Assembly (NCBI GenBank): GCA_001464495.1
Contig: LNDZ01000026.1
Span: 113,877-177,876, forward strand
Reading direction: 5' to 3'
Length of the DNA stretch: 64,000 bases
From: Betaproteobacteria bacterium Ga0074130
GTDB lineage: Bacteria; Pseudomonadota; Gammaproteobacteria; Burkholderiales; Rhodocyclaceae
Shown: positions 50,174-59,205 of the stretch, one piece after another
Numbering within the stretch: the first letter of the stretch is position 1
Layout of the letters: each line of letters opens with the position of its first letter
Translations under genes and position numbers: made by a program
Notes under the pieces: generated by a model
The model's database searches: none
Told to the model about the DNA's origin: nothing
What the model saw: only the letters and a program-made list of their open reading frames with translations

Positions 50174-50206
50174 ACTCAAGGGGTTGGTGAAATGCCTCCC
50201 TTGAGT
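50174..50206 (+). other. Hairpin in the hldA-hldD spacer
   Basis: ACTCAAGGG and CCCTTGAGT form a 9-bp stem with a 15-base loop. A GGTGA in the loop can instead pair with TCACC just after the stem, so two exclusive folds exist. No T-run follows. It is 33 bases before the hldD start. Confidence 0.4.
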
Positions 50207-50238
50207 CTCACCACAGTCAGCAGTAAGGGAATGTGAAC

Positions 50239-51246
50239 ATGTACACCATCGTTACCGGCGCAGCCGGCTTTATCGGCTCCAACATCGTCAAGGCGCTTAA
50301 CGAGCGCGGCGTGACCGATATCATAGCCGTCGACAATCTCAAGCGTGCCGACAAGTTCAAGAACCTTGTCGATTGTGAAGTTGACGACTATCTCGATAAG
50401 CGTGACTTCCTCGATATCCTCGAAGCCGGCCATCTCGACGGTGCCGTCGATGCCATCCTCCATCAAGGCGCGTGTTCCGACACCATGGAACAAGACGGCC
50501 ACTACATGATGGAAAACAACTTCCGTTACTCGTCCTCGCTGCTTGAGTTCGCACTCGATCAGAAGGTGCCGCTGATCTACGCCTCGTCGGCCTCTGTCTA
50601 TGGCGGTGGATCGGTGTTTAGCGAGTCGCGCGAGCACGAAGGCCCGCTTAACGTCTACGGTTACTCCAAGTTCCTGTTCGACCAGATCGTGCGTCGTCGT
50701 TTGTCTGAGGCCAATTCGCAAATCGTCGGCCTGCGTTACTTCAATGTGTATGGCCCGCGCGAGCAGCACAAGGGGCGCATGGCCTCGGTCGCTTTCCATC
50801 ATTTCAACCAGTATCAGGCGGAAGGCAAGGTCAAGCTGTTTGAAGGCATCGACGGTTATGTTAATGGTGGTCAGAGCCGCGACTTCATCTACGTCGGTGA
50901 TGTCGTCAAAGTCAATTTGCACTTCCTCGACAACCCGCAAACCTCCGGCATCTTCAACTGCGGTACCGGTCGTTCGCAGCCTTTCAACGACATCGCGGTC
51001 GCGACCGTCAATGCCTGCCGTGCGGGTGAAGGCAAGCCTGCGCTGAGTCTCGAAGAGCTCGTGGGTCAAGGCATCGTTGAATACATTCCTTTCCCGGATG
51101 CATTGAAGGGCAAGTACCAAAGCTTTACCCAAGCCGACCAAAGCCTGCTGCGCAGTGCCGGCGGCTATGCTGCGCCATTCGCCACCGTGGCGGAAGGCGT
51201 CAAAGCTTATGTTGAATATCGTCTCGCCAACGGTGAGGGGAAATAA
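50239..51246 (+). CDS. hldD: ADP-L-glycero-D-manno-heptose 6-epimerase
   Basis: HldD (RfaD) epimerises ADP-heptose for LPS core assembly. It is an extended short-chain dehydrogenase: [12 protein letters not shown] (NADP site), catalytic YGYSK tyrosine and lysine, and the [17 protein letters not shown] segment. I chose ATG 50239, 8 bases after AAGGGA; GTG 50233 is in frame. It has 335 residues. Confidence 0.96.
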   Translation: MYTIVTGAAGFIGSNIVKALNERGVTDIIAVDNLKRADKFKNLVDCEVDDYLDKRDFLDILEAGHLDGAVDAILHQGACSDTMEQDGHYMMENNFRYSSSLLEFALDQKVPLIYASSASVYGGGSVFSESREHEGPLNVYGYSKFLFDQIVRRRLSEANSQIVGLRYFNVYGPREQHKGRMASVAFHHFNQYQAEGKVKLFEGIDGYVNGGQSRDFIYVGDVVKVNLHFLDNPQTSGIFNCGTGRSQPFNDIAVATVNACRAGEGKPALSLEELVGQGIVEYIPFPDALKGKYQSFTQADQSLLRSAGGYAAPFATVAEGVKAYVEYRLANGEGK

Positions 51247-51247
51247 G

Positions 51248-52100
51248 ATGGTGCAGTGGAAGACGCTCGAAGATACGGTTGGGCATCCCCGGCGAAGCCA
51301 ATGCCAAGCGCAACAATGTGATTCTCGCCAAGCTGGAAGGCAACAATCCAGCGGGCTCGGTCAAGGATCGCCCAGCGCTGTCGATGATCACCCGCGCCGA
51401 GCTCTCAGGCCGCATTAAGCCCGGCGATACCCTGATCGAAGCCACCAGCGGCAACACCGGCATTGCGCTGGCCATGGCTGCCGCCATGCGTGGCTACGGC
51501 ATGATCCTCGTCATGCCGGAGAACCAAAGCCTGGAGCGTTGCCAGACCATGCGTGCCTTCGGCGCTGAGCTGGTCCTGACGGCGCGTGAAGGCAGCATGG
51601 AGCTAGCCCGCGACGTGGCCGAGAAGATGCAGGCCGAAGGCAAGGGCATCATCCTCGACCAGTTCGCCAACCCGCATAACCCGCAAGCACACTATGAAGG
51701 CACCGGGCCAGAAATATGGCGCGACAGCAGCATGGGCACGACCGGCACCATCATGGGCACGTCGCGCTTCCTCAAAGAAAAGAATCCGCAGATTCAAATC
51801 ATCGGCTGCCAGCCAGAAGATGGCTCGCAGATTCCAGGCATTCGCAAATGGCCGGAAGCCTACCTGCCGAAGATCTATAACAAGACCAACGTTGATCAGC
51901 TCATCTACGTAAATCAGGCAGATGCCGAGCACATGACCCGCCGTCTAGCGCGCGAAGAGGGTATCTTCGCTGGCATCTCCTCAGGTGGGGCCCTCACCGT
52001 CGCCCTGCGTATTGCCGAGACCGTTGAGAACGCGGTGATCGTCAGCATCGTCTGTGACCGTGGTGATCGTTATCTTTCCACTGGTGTCTTCCCGGCGTAA
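51248..52100 (+). pseudogene. cysM: Cysteine synthase B (cysM), frameshifted and internally shortened
   Basis: CysM makes cysteine from O-acetylserine and sulfide or thiosulfate. The gene starts normally at ATG 51248 (WKTLEDTVG) but the frame is lost near 51281. The rest (IPGEAN, NNPAGSVKDRPALSMI with the PLP lysine, TSGNTGIALA) is in another frame. The missing piece matches NTPLVQLQR of homologues, about 26 bases. A second gap removes about nine residues (27 bases, in frame) between GPEIWRD and SSMGTTGT, near 51728. The C-terminus YLSTGVFPA is normal. A product begun at TTG 51279 would lack a core strand. Either a recent pseudogene or an assembly error. Confidence 0.85.
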
Positions 52101-52115
52101 GCGTCAGAAATAGCG

Positions 52116-52214
52116 AACCACAAAGTACACAAAGAACACCAAGAGAAGCCAAGAAAAGCCAAGGCAGGTAAGTTCAAACGCATTTCTTCGTGGTCTTGGT
52201 GTCCTTCGTGGTGA
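52116..52214. repeat. Imperfect inverted-repeat element between cysM and the exonuclease gene
   Basis: The 29-base arms (52117-52145 and the complement of 52186-52214) agree at 23 of 29 positions. Each is built of CACxAAG-like units. Intergenic repeats of this ACCACGAAGGACAC type are found scattered in many proteobacterial genomes. The element nearly fills the 141-base spacer and could fold into a long hairpin. Confidence 0.6.
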
Positions 52215-52241
52215 GAGAGTTAGATTTTTCAGGGCCTAAGT

Positions 52242-52995
52242 ATGACCCCCGTCCTCGTTTTTGACATTGAATCCATTCCCGATATCAACGGGATACGCAC
52301 GCTCCACGACTTGCCTGCCGAGCTGTCGGATAACGAGGTCGCCGAATACATTTTCCAGAAGCGCCGTGCTAGTCATGGCAGCGACTTTCTGCCGCATCAC
52401 TTGCAACGCATTGTCACCATCTCCTGTGTCATGCGCGACGATGAAGGTTTCAAGGTCTGGTCGTTGTCGGAGCCCAAGCTGAGTGAAGGCGAGATTGTTC
52501 AGCGCTTCTTCAACCTCCTGGAACGGCAGTGGCTTTGACCTGCCAGTGCTGCATTACCGCGGCCTGATCCACAACGTGGATGCCTCACGCTACTGGGACA
52601 TGGGCGAGGGCGATTATCGCGACAGCCGTGATTTCAAGTGGAACAACTACATCAGCCGTTACCACACCCGCCATATTGACCTGATGGATCTGCTCGCCAT
52701 GTTCTCCGGCCGCGCCAATGCGCCGCTGGATGAACTGGCCAAGCTGATGGGTTTTCCCGGCAAGCTGGGAATGGATGGTTCGGCAGTATGGAGCCAGTGG
52801 CAAGCCGGCAAGATCGACGAGATTCGCGACTACTGCGAGACCGATGTCGTGAACACCTATCTCGTCTTCCTGCGCTTCCAAAAGATGCGCGGCATTATGA
52901 ATGCCGCTGAATACGAGACCGAGGTAGCGCTGGTGCGCAACTCACTCGCGGCGCTCAAGCTGCCGCACTGGGAACAGTTCCTCGCCGCGTGGTGA
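52242..52995 (+). pseudogene. Predicted PolB-like 3'-5' exonuclease, frameshifted
   Basis: This belongs to the DNA-polymerase-B-type exonuclease family (COG3298 group). Exo I is FDIESIPD at the N-terminus. Exo II (SWNGSGFDLPVLHYR) and Exo III (DYCETDVVNTY) lie in a second frame. The frame changes near 52517: after IVQRFFNL the expected segment like IEKYTPQLV is absent and SWNG follows directly out of frame. The first frame stops at 52538. The missing length must be 2 modulo 3, so 26 or 29 bases. Without the shift the protein would be about 260 residues and intact. Confidence 0.82.
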
Positions 52996-53005
52996 ACGCC
53001 CGGCG

Positions 53006-53587
53006 TTAGCGGTTGTTTGCTACTACGGCCAGCTGCTTGCGCCGTTGCACTTCCTGCATCAGTTGCGTGAATTGCTCACGTGCTTCACTCTCGATCAGGC
53101 TACGCCCAACAATCGGCGGTATCCACACGGCAGACACCGCATCCGAGTGATACACAACGCGCGTCTTGCCACCTTCCTCGCTGATGCGCGTGATGCCGTC
53201 GAACTTCTTCATCGATCCGCTCACCAGATGCGAGCGAATCCACTCATACGGCTTCATCTGAATTTCGCGGACTGAGTCCATCGAGAAGCTGAGTGGGCCA
53301 GCACCCGCTTTGCCCTTTTGTTCCACGGTGATGATGCCGCTGTTGCGCGCGATGATCTTGCTTGAGGTCAGGTTGCTGATGAAGTCAGGCATACGCTCAA
53401 AGTCAGTCAGTACCGCCCAGACTTCGCGTGGCTTGGCATCGATCAGGTAGCTGATATCCAGATGCACTTCATCGCCGTCGATGTTCAGCTTCAAATCAAG
53501 GCCGTCATCGTTTGGCGCAGCAAAGCTGGGCGCCGCGGCGATAGCAAGCAGGGCAGAGAGCAGGGGGGCGTATAGCAAGCGCAGCAT
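53006..53587 (-). CDS. Exported SRPBCC-domain protein
   Basis: This 193-residue protein has a signal peptide ending in SFA. A START/polyketide-cyclase-like domain follows (LDISYLIDAKPREVWAVLTDFERMPDF is split over about residues 45-72), then a C-terminal basic helix. Such proteins bind hydrophobic ligands, but the role here is unknown. I chose ATG 53587, 8 bases after a TTGAGG; GTG 53593 is closer than usual to that site. It is convergent with the exonuclease gene and 170 bases downstream of fumarase. Confidence 0.8.
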   Translation of the reverse strand: MLRLLYAPLLSALLAIAAAPSFAAPNDDGLDLKLNIDGDEVHLDISYLIDAKPREVWAVLTDFERMPDFISNLTSSKIIARNSGIITVEQKGKAGAGPLSFSMDSVREIQMKPYEWIRSHLVSGSMKKFDGITRISEEGGKTRVVYHSDAVSAVWIPPIVGRSLIESEAREQFTQLMQEVQRRKQLAVVANNR

Positions 53588-53670
53588 CTTCACATCCTCA
53601 ACGAGGAAAGGGCAGGAATGTGACCATCCTACCTAGCGTGCCTGACAACGCGCTTGCTGTTAGCGCTCAG

Positions 53671-53711
53671 AAATAATGAGGGGGCCAGAAACATTTTTGA
53701 TCTGGCCTCCC
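53671..53711 (-). terminator. Terminator-like hairpin after the fumarase gene
   Basis: On the minus strand GGGAGGCCAGA pairs with TCTGGCCCCC (one bulged A) around an 11-base loop, followed by TCATTATTT. It lies 47 bases past the fumarase stop. Confidence 0.55.
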
Positions 53712-53757
53712 TTGAGTCAACCTGTCACGATTGTCAGCGCTGACAGTCCTGCCAGTG

Positions 53758-55296
53758 TTAAGCAACCACCACCGGAATCTTCCCAATCTTGGCCTGCCAT
53801 TCCTTCGGGCCCGTCTCATGCACAGAGACCCCTTGTGCATCCACGGCCACTGTCACTGGCATGTCAGCCACTTCAAACTCGTAAATCGCTTCCATGCCCA
53901 GTTCCGGGAAGGCCAGCACCTTGGAGCCCTTAATCGCCTTTGACACAAGATACGCCGCACCACCCACCGCCATGAGATAGGCCGACTGGTGTTTCTTGAT
54001 CGACTCAATCGCAATCGGGCCGCGCTCAGATTTGCCCACCATGCCGATGAGGCCGGTCTGCGCCAGCATCATCTCGGTGAACTTATCCATCCGCGTTGCC
54101 GTGGTGGGGCCGGCTGGGCCAACCACTTCGTCGCGCACCGGATCAACCGGGCCGACGTAATAAATCACGCGGTTCTTGAAATCCACAGGCAGCGGCTCGC
54201 CCTTACCCAGCATGTCTTGAATGCGCTTGTGCGCGGCATCGCGGCCAGTGAGCAGCTTGCCGTTGAGTAGCAGCACTTCGCCCGGCTTCCATGAGGCCAC
54301 TTCGGCCTTGGTCAGCGTGTCGAGATTCACACGGCGGCCCTTCGACGTGTCGTAGGTCAGGCGTGGCCAGTCGTTCAGATCAGGCGGCGTCAGCTTCGCC
54401 GGGCCGCTGCCATCAAGATGGAAGTGCACATGGCGGGTTGCCGCGCAGTTCGGAATCATCGCCACCGGCAGGCTGGCAGCGTGGGTTGGGTAATCGTAAA
54501 TCTTCACGTCCAGCACCGTGGTCAGGCCACCCAGGCCCTGCGCGCCGATGCCCAGCGCATTCACCTTCTCATGCAGCTCAAGGCGCATTTCTTCCGTGCG
54601 TGACAGCTTTGCGCCCGTTTTTGCAAACTCGGCTGCCTTCTCCTTCAGTTCATGCAGATCCACCGGCGCCATGATGGCTTCCTTCGCCATCAGCATCGCC
54701 TTCTCTGGCGTGCCGCCAATGCCAATGCCCAGAATCCCCGGCGGACACCAGCCCGCGCCCATGTCGGGCACCGTCTTCAGCACCCAATCCACAATCGAAT
54801 CGGACGGATTCAGCATCGCCATTTTGGCCTTGTTTTCCGAGCCGCCACCCTTGGCCGCACAGATCACTTCCAATTCATCACCGGCTACCATCTCAACGTG
54901 CACCACGGCCGGCGTGTTGTCCTTCGAATTCTTGCGTGTGCCCGCTGGGTCGAGCAGCACCGAGGCACGCAGCACATTGTCCGGGTGCAGGTAAGCCCGG
55001 CGCACGCCTTCGTCGCACATCTCCTGCACGGTCAGGGTTGAATCCCAGCGCAGGTTCATGCCAATCTTCAGGAAAATGACCGCAATCCCCGTGTCCTGGC
55101 AGATCGGGCGCTTGCCTTCCGCGCACATGCGCGAGTTAATCAGAATCTGCGCAATCGCATCCTTGGCGGCCGGGCTTTCCTCGCGGTCATAAGCCGCGCT
55201 CAACGCCTTAATGTAATCAACCGGATGGTAGTAGCTGATGAACTGAAAGGCATCGGCGATGCTCTGGATGAAGTCTTCCTGACGGATGGTCGCCAT
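53758..55296 (-). CDS. fumA: Class I fumarate hydratase (iron-sulfur)
   Basis: This is the oxygen-sensitive 4Fe-4S fumarase of the citric-acid cycle, with both domains in one 512-residue chain as in FumA/FumB. The N-terminal alpha domain carries cluster cysteines in ICQDTG, MGAGWCPPG and IPNCAATRH. The C-terminal beta domain holds PVDPVRDEVVGPAGPTTATR. The start at 55296 is preceded by a GGAGAC sequence. It is divergent from acs. Confidence 0.95.
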   Translation of the reverse strand: MATIRQEDFIQSIADAFQFISYYHPVDYIKALSAAYDREESPAAKDAIAQILINSRMCAEGKRPICQDTGIAVIFLKIGMNLRWDSTLTVQEMCDEGVRRAYLHPDNVLRASVLLDPAGTRKNSKDNTPAVVHVEMVAGDELEVICAAKGGGSENKAKMAMLNPSDSIVDWVLKTVPDMGAGWCPPGILGIGIGGTPEKAMLMAKEAIMAPVDLHELKEKAAEFAKTGAKLSRTEEMRLELHEKVNALGIGAQGLGGLTTVLDVKIYDYPTHAASLPVAMIPNCAATRHVHFHLDGSGPAKLTPPDLNDWPRLTYDTSKGRRVNLDTLTKAEVASWKPGEVLLLNGKLLTGRDAAHKRIQDMLGKGEPLPVDFKNRVIYYVGPVDPVRDEVVGPAGPTTATRMDKFTEMMLAQTGLIGMVGKSERGPIAIESIKKHQSAYLMAVGGAAYLVSKAIKGSKVLAFPELGMEAIYEFEVADMPVTVAVDAQGVSVHETGPKEWQAKIGKIPVVVA

Positions 55297-55394
55297 GGTG
55301 TCTCCGTATTATTCGTATTGGGGTAGGGCATGAGTTTAGCATCGCCTTGCACAGTCCCTTTCGTTGTCACTTAGGCTGTCTCAAGACAGGCAAT

Positions 55395-55408
55395 TTACGC
55401 TGGCGTAA
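55395..55408. promoter_or_regulatory. Candidate operator upstream of acs
   Basis: TTACGC-TG-GCGTAA is a perfect 14-base palindrome about 100 bases before the acs ATG and 40 bases before a weak -10 (TAAAAT, 55448). No -35 is seen, so acs may need an activator bound here. The regulator is unknown. Confidence 0.3.
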
Positions 55409-55500
55409 GGTAGGAGTAATACTGGGGCGATAGCCTCCAGCTAGCTTTAAAATAGAGGCATATCTGTGCCCAAAGATAATTAAACGAGGAGAAAACCACG

Positions 55501-57495
55501 ATGGCCAATATTGAATCAGTCATGCACGAAGCGCGCGTGTTCGCGCCGTCGGCAGAAACGATCAAGAACGCCAATATTTCCGGCATGGCCGCCTACGAGG
55601 CGCTGTGCAAGGAAGCCGAGCAGGATTACACCGGCTACTGGGCACGCCTCGCGCGCAAATACGTGGCCTGGAAGAAACCCTTCACTAAGATCCTCGATGA
55701 GTCCAAGGCGCCGACCTACCAGTGGTTCACCGACGGCACGCTCAACGCCTCTTGGAATTGCCTTGACCGCCCGATCGCAGCTGGTTACGGCGACAAAGTC
55801 GCGCTGATCTTCGAAGCCGACGACGGCACCGTCACCCGCACCACCTACAACGAGCTACTCGCCAAGACCTGCCAGTTCGCCAATGCGCTGAAGAAACAGG
55901 GCATCAAGAAGGGCGACCGCGTCATCATCTATCTGCCCATGTCGGTTGAAGGGGTTGTCGCCATGCAGGCCTGCGCGCGCATTGGCGCCACGCACTCGGT
56001 CGTGTTCGGCGGCTTCTCCGCCAAGTCGCTGGAAGAACGCATCCTCGACGCCGGCGCTGTAGCCGTGATCACCGCCGATGAACAGAAGCGCGGCGGTCGT
56101 AATCTGCCGCTCAAGCCGGCTGTCGATGAAGGCCTTGAACTGGCCAGCCACGCAAACCCGGGCCACAAGGTCAAGACCGTTATCGTCTACAAGCGCACTG
56201 GCGGCGAATGCAAGATGGTCGAAGGTCGCGATATCTGGTGGGAAGACGCCATCAAGGGTCAAAGCACCACCTGTGAGCCAGAATGGGTCGAAGCCGAGCA
56301 TCCGCTCTTTCTGCTCTATACCTCCGGCTCGACAGGCAAGCCCAAGGGCGTACAGCACGGCACCGCCGGCTATCTGCTGCAAGCCATGCTCACCTGCAGC
56401 TGGACTTTCGACCTCAAGCCTGACGACATCTTCTGGTGCACCGCCGACATTGGCTGGATCACCGGTCACACCTACGTCGCCTACGGCCCGCTATCCAACG
56501 GTGCCACGCAGGTGATCTTTGAAGGCGTGCCGTCCTACCCTGACTTCGGCCGCTTCTGGCGGATGATTCAGGATCACAAGGTCTCCATCTTTTACACCGC
56601 GCCAACCGCGATTCGTGCTCTGGTCAAATCTTCGGGCAGCTCAGACAGCGTGCACCCCAAGAGCTTTGATCTCACGAGCTTGCGCCTGCTCGGCACCGTC
56701 GGCGAGCCCATCAATCCCGAAGCCTGGATGTGGTACTACGAAAACGTCGGCGGCAGCCGTTGCCCCATCGTCGATACCTTCTGGCAGACCGAAACCGGCG
56801 GCCATGTCATCACGCCGCTGCCGGGCGTTACCCCATTGGTGCCGGGCTCCTGCACGTTGCCTTTCCCCGGCATCCAAGCCACTGTCGTTGATGAAACCGG
56901 GCACGAACTACCGTGGGGGCAGGGTGGTTTGCTCGTCATCAAGAAGCCGTGGCCATCGATGATTCGCACCATCTGGGGCGACCACGAACGCTTCGCAAAG
57001 AGCTACTTCCCAGCCGAGCTCGGGGGCAAGCTCTACCTCGCCGGCGACGGCGCGGTGCGTGATGCGAAGACCGGTTACTTCACCATCATGGGCCGCATTG
57101 ACGATGTGCTGAATGTCTCCGGCCACCGTCTCGGCACCATGGAAGTGGAATCCGCACTCGTTGCCAACCCGCTCGTCGCCGAAGCTGCGGTGGTGGGCAA
57201 GCCGGACGATCTGACGGGCGAAGCTATCTGCGCGTTCGTCGTGCTGAAGCGCCCTTGCCCGCAGGGCGACGAAGCGCTGCAAATCGCCGCCGATTTGCGT
57301 AACTGGGTCGCTAAGGAAATTGGCCCCATCGCCAAGCCTAAAGACATCCGCTTCGGTGACAACCTGCCCAAGACACGCTCCGGCAAGATCATGCGCCGTC
57401 TGCTGCGCTCGCTCGCCAAGGGCGAGGAAGTCACGCAGGACGTCTCCACCCTTGAGAACCCAGCCATTCTGGATCAGCTCAAGAGCGGCCTGTAG
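55501..57495 (+). CDS. acs: Acetyl-CoA synthetase
   Basis: Acs activates acetate to acetyl-CoA through an acetyl-adenylate. The ANL-family core [12 protein letters not shown] (P-loop), the acetate pocket region [12 protein letters not shown] with its tryptophan, and [10 protein letters not shown] are present. The C-terminal [11 protein letters not shown] contains Lys629, the residue acetylated to switch the enzyme off in other bacteria. It has 664 residues. GAGGAG lies 9 bases before the ATG. Confidence 0.97.
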   Translation: MANIESVMHEARVFAPSAETIKNANISGMAAYEALCKEAEQDYTGYWARLARKYVAWKKPFTKILDESKAPTYQWFTDGTLNASWNCLDRPIAAGYGDKVALIFEADDGTVTRTTYNELLAKTCQFANALKKQGIKKGDRVIIYLPMSVEGVVAMQACARIGATHSVVFGGFSAKSLEERILDAGAVAVITADEQKRGGRNLPLKPAVDEGLELASHANPGHKVKTVIVYKRTGGECKMVEGRDIWWEDAIKGQSTTCEPEWVEAEHPLFLLYTSGSTGKPKGVQHGTAGYLLQAMLTCSWTFDLKPDDIFWCTADIGWITGHTYVAYGPLSNGATQVIFEGVPSYPDFGRFWRMIQDHKVSIFYTAPTAIRALVKSSGSSDSVHPKSFDLTSLRLLGTVGEPINPEAWMWYYENVGGSRCPIVDTFWQTETGGHVITPLPGVTPLVPGSCTLPFPGIQATVVDETGHELPWGQGGLLVIKKPWPSMIRTIWGDHERFAKSYFPAELGGKLYLAGDGAVRDAKTGYFTIMGRIDDVLNVSGHRLGTMEVESALVANPLVAEAAVVGKPDDLTGEAICAFVVLKRPCPQGDEALQIAADLRNWVAKEIGPIAKPKDIRFGDNLPKTRSGKIMRRLLRSLAKGEEVTQDVSTLENPAILDQLKSGL

Positions 57496-57516
57496 TTCTG
57501 TCTGTAGTCCTTTCAG

Positions 57517-57553
57517 CGCTGCAACGGCATAATTCGTTATCGCCGTTGCAGCG
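57517..57553 (+). other. Long hairpin with a TTCG loop between acs and the nitroreductase
   Basis: CGCTGCAACGGC pairs perfectly with GCCGTTGCAGCG. The inner part adds ATAA/TTAT around TTCG with one bulged C, a 16-bp stem in all. No T-run follows, so it may be a processing, pausing or mRNA-protecting element. Confidence 0.55.
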
Positions 57554-57573
57554 GTTAAAACCGAAAGACCTGA

Positions 57574-58281
57574 ATGAAATTTTTCTGGGAAGACGAAGCG
57601 CTTTCGCCGCGAGATATTGTCGATCGCGTCATCACCGGCCGTCGCACCATTCGCGCCTTCCTGCCCACCCCGCTACCTGTGGGCGAGGCCGAACGTATTT
57701 TAGAAATCGCCTCGCGTGCGCCCTCCGGCGGCAACATGCAGCCCTGGCAGGTGCATTTGCTTGAAGGCGCGGCCCTTAAGCGTTTGGTCGAGGCCGCCTG
57801 TTACGCCTACGACTACCAGCCCGAAGAACGCCGCGGCGAATACGACTACTACCCGCAAGAGTTCTTCGAACCCTATGCCGCCCGCCGCCGTAAAGTTGGC
57901 TGGGATTTGTACAGCCTGCTTGGTATCGCGCGCGGCGACAAAGGCAAGATGAAGGTCCAGCAGCGCCGCAACTTCGAATTCTTTGGCGCACCCACCGGGC
58001 TTATCTTCACCATCGACCGCAAGCTCGCCCAAGGCAGCTGGCTCGACTACGGCATGTTCCTGCAAAACATCATGCTCGCCGCCCGCGTGCGTGGCATTGA
58101 AAGCTGCGCCTTGGCCTCGTGGATGGAATATCCAGCGGTCGTGTCCAGAGCCCTACGCATCCCCGACAGCCAAATGATCGTCTGCGGCATGGGCCTCGGC
58201 TACGGCGACCCCGCCGCCGCAGAAAATAGTTTGCAAAGCGAACGCGAACCCGTGAGCAGCTTTGTCATCAAGCACAAATAA
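57574..58281 (+). CDS. Nitroreductase family protein
   Basis: This is a probable FMN-dependent NAD(P)H oxidoreductase of the nitroreductase fold. The N-terminal RRTIRAFLPTPLP and SRAPSGGNMQPWQ contact FMN, and GMGLGYGDP near the end is typical. It has 235 residues. Its substrate is unknown. hslR follows after 6 bases. Confidence 0.9.
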   Translation: MKFFWEDEALSPRDIVDRVITGRRTIRAFLPTPLPVGEAERILEIASRAPSGGNMQPWQVHLLEGAALKRLVEAACYAYDYQPEERRGEYDYYPQEFFEPYAARRRKVGWDLYSLLGIARGDKGKMKVQQRRNFEFFGAPTGLIFTIDRKLAQGSWLDYGMFLQNIMLAARVRGIESCALASWMEYPAVVSRALRIPDSQMIVCGMGLGYGDPAAAENSLQSEREPVSSFVIKHK

Positions 58282-58287
58282 AAAAAT

Positions 58288-58686
58288 ATGAACGTCGCCA
58301 ACGAACTTACCTCCCGCCAGCGCATCGACAAATGGCTCTGGGCTGCCCGCTTCTACAAGACTCGCAGCATCGCCTGCCAGTCAATTGATGGCGGCCACGT
58401 GCGCGTCAACGGCCAGCCCATCAAACCCTCGCGCGAGGTCAAAGTCGGCGACGAGCTCGACATCCGCAGCGGCGAGCAACGCTGGGTTGTTGTCATCAAA
58501 TCCCTGCACGCCCTGCGCCGCCCCGCGCCCGAAGCGCGCACCATGTACGAGGAAACCGAAGCCAGCTTCAACGCCCGCGTCCAAGCCTCCGAAATGCGCA
58601 AACTCGCGCCAACCCCCGGCGCCGACATTCGCGGCCGCCCCACCAAGCGCGACGCCCGCCAGATCAAGCGTTTCCGCGAGGGTTAA
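58288..58686 (+). CDS. hslR: S4-domain RNA-binding heat-shock protein HslR (Hsp15)
   Basis: Hsp15 binds free 50S subunits carrying stalled nascent chains. The S4 domain at the N-terminus reads RIDKWLWAARFYKTRS then GGHVRVNGQPIKPSREVKVGD. A basic C-terminal tail ends TKRDARQIKRFREG. It has 132 residues. It has no obvious own promoter and is probably read with the nitroreductase gene. Confidence 0.92.
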   Translation: MNVANELTSRQRIDKWLWAARFYKTRSIACQSIDGGHVRVNGQPIKPSREVKVGDELDIRSGEQRWVVVIKSLHALRRPAPEARTMYEETEASFNARVQASEMRKLAPTPGADIRGRPTKRDARQIKRFREG

Positions 58687-58698
58687 GCGAAAACTTTT

Positions 58699-59070
58699 AT
58701 GAACAAGTCACGGCTGTATGAGTTTGCGAGGGATCAACGAATTTCTCCGTTCGTGAAGTGGTTCGTAATTGTCGTATTCGTATTCTTTGTGCTTCTGGGC
58801 TTAATCGGTGCGCTCGGAGGTGATTGGGAGTTGGTCAGCGGGGTTGGCGTAGTTTTATTGTTAATTGGTCCTTGTGTGTTGATGGTTTGCTATCCCGGGC
58901 GCTATCTAATGCGACCACCACCAGACGGTGGGTCGTACTTTTCTGTATGGACATTCAGGCAGTTTCTTAAAGACTACCCAGGTTGGGATGGGAAGTTGGT
59001 ATTGGGTTTGATCATTGGCTTGTTGATGCTGAATTTCCTTAGTGCTTTGCATCAATTTTTCTTCAATTGA
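58699..59070 (+). CDS. Small membrane protein of unknown function
   Basis: I do not recognise this 123-residue protein. It has three predicted helices (about 19-40, 45-66 and 100-120) with a hydrophilic stretch between the second and third that contains PPPDGGSYFSVW. Base composition is more AT-rich than the flanking genes, which suggests a later gain. It is followed by a strong terminator. Confidence 0.65.
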   Translation: MNKSRLYEFARDQRISPFVKWFVIVVFVFFVLLGLIGALGGDWELVSGVGVVLLLIGPCVLMVCYPGRYLMRPPPDGGSYFSVWTFRQFLKDYPGWDGKLVLGLIIGLLMLNFLSALHQFFFN

Positions 59071-59090
59071 GGAATGTCAGTAATCCGATT

Positions 59091-59124
59091 AAAAAAGGCC
59101 TTGGCATTGCCAAGGCCTTTTTTT
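59091..59124. terminator. Strong terminator
   Basis: AAAAAAGGCCTTGGC and GCCAAGGCCTTTTTT form a perfect 15-bp stem with a 3-base loop. It is symmetrical and works in either direction; on the plus strand it ends the nitroreductase-hslR run. Confidence 0.92.
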
Positions 59125-59205
59125 CGCCACAAGGCCCTTTAGCCGCCAACCGTTTTTTTATGCTGTGTAATTGCCGTTTTGCGCAAAACTGATAGCATCT
59201 CAGCC

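Noticed and set aside
52483..52540. Programmed frameshift in the exonuclease gene
   Set aside because: No slippery heptamer, and a conserved nine-residue segment is absent, which points to a deletion.
50195..53717. Shared 13-mer CCTCCCTTGAGTC at two intergenic sites
   Set aside because: Shared 13-mers are common by chance at this length, and the flanks do not match.
53732..53745. 14-base perfect palindrome downstream of fumarase
   Set aside because: About four such palindromes are expected by chance in 64 kb, and it is not in a promoter position.
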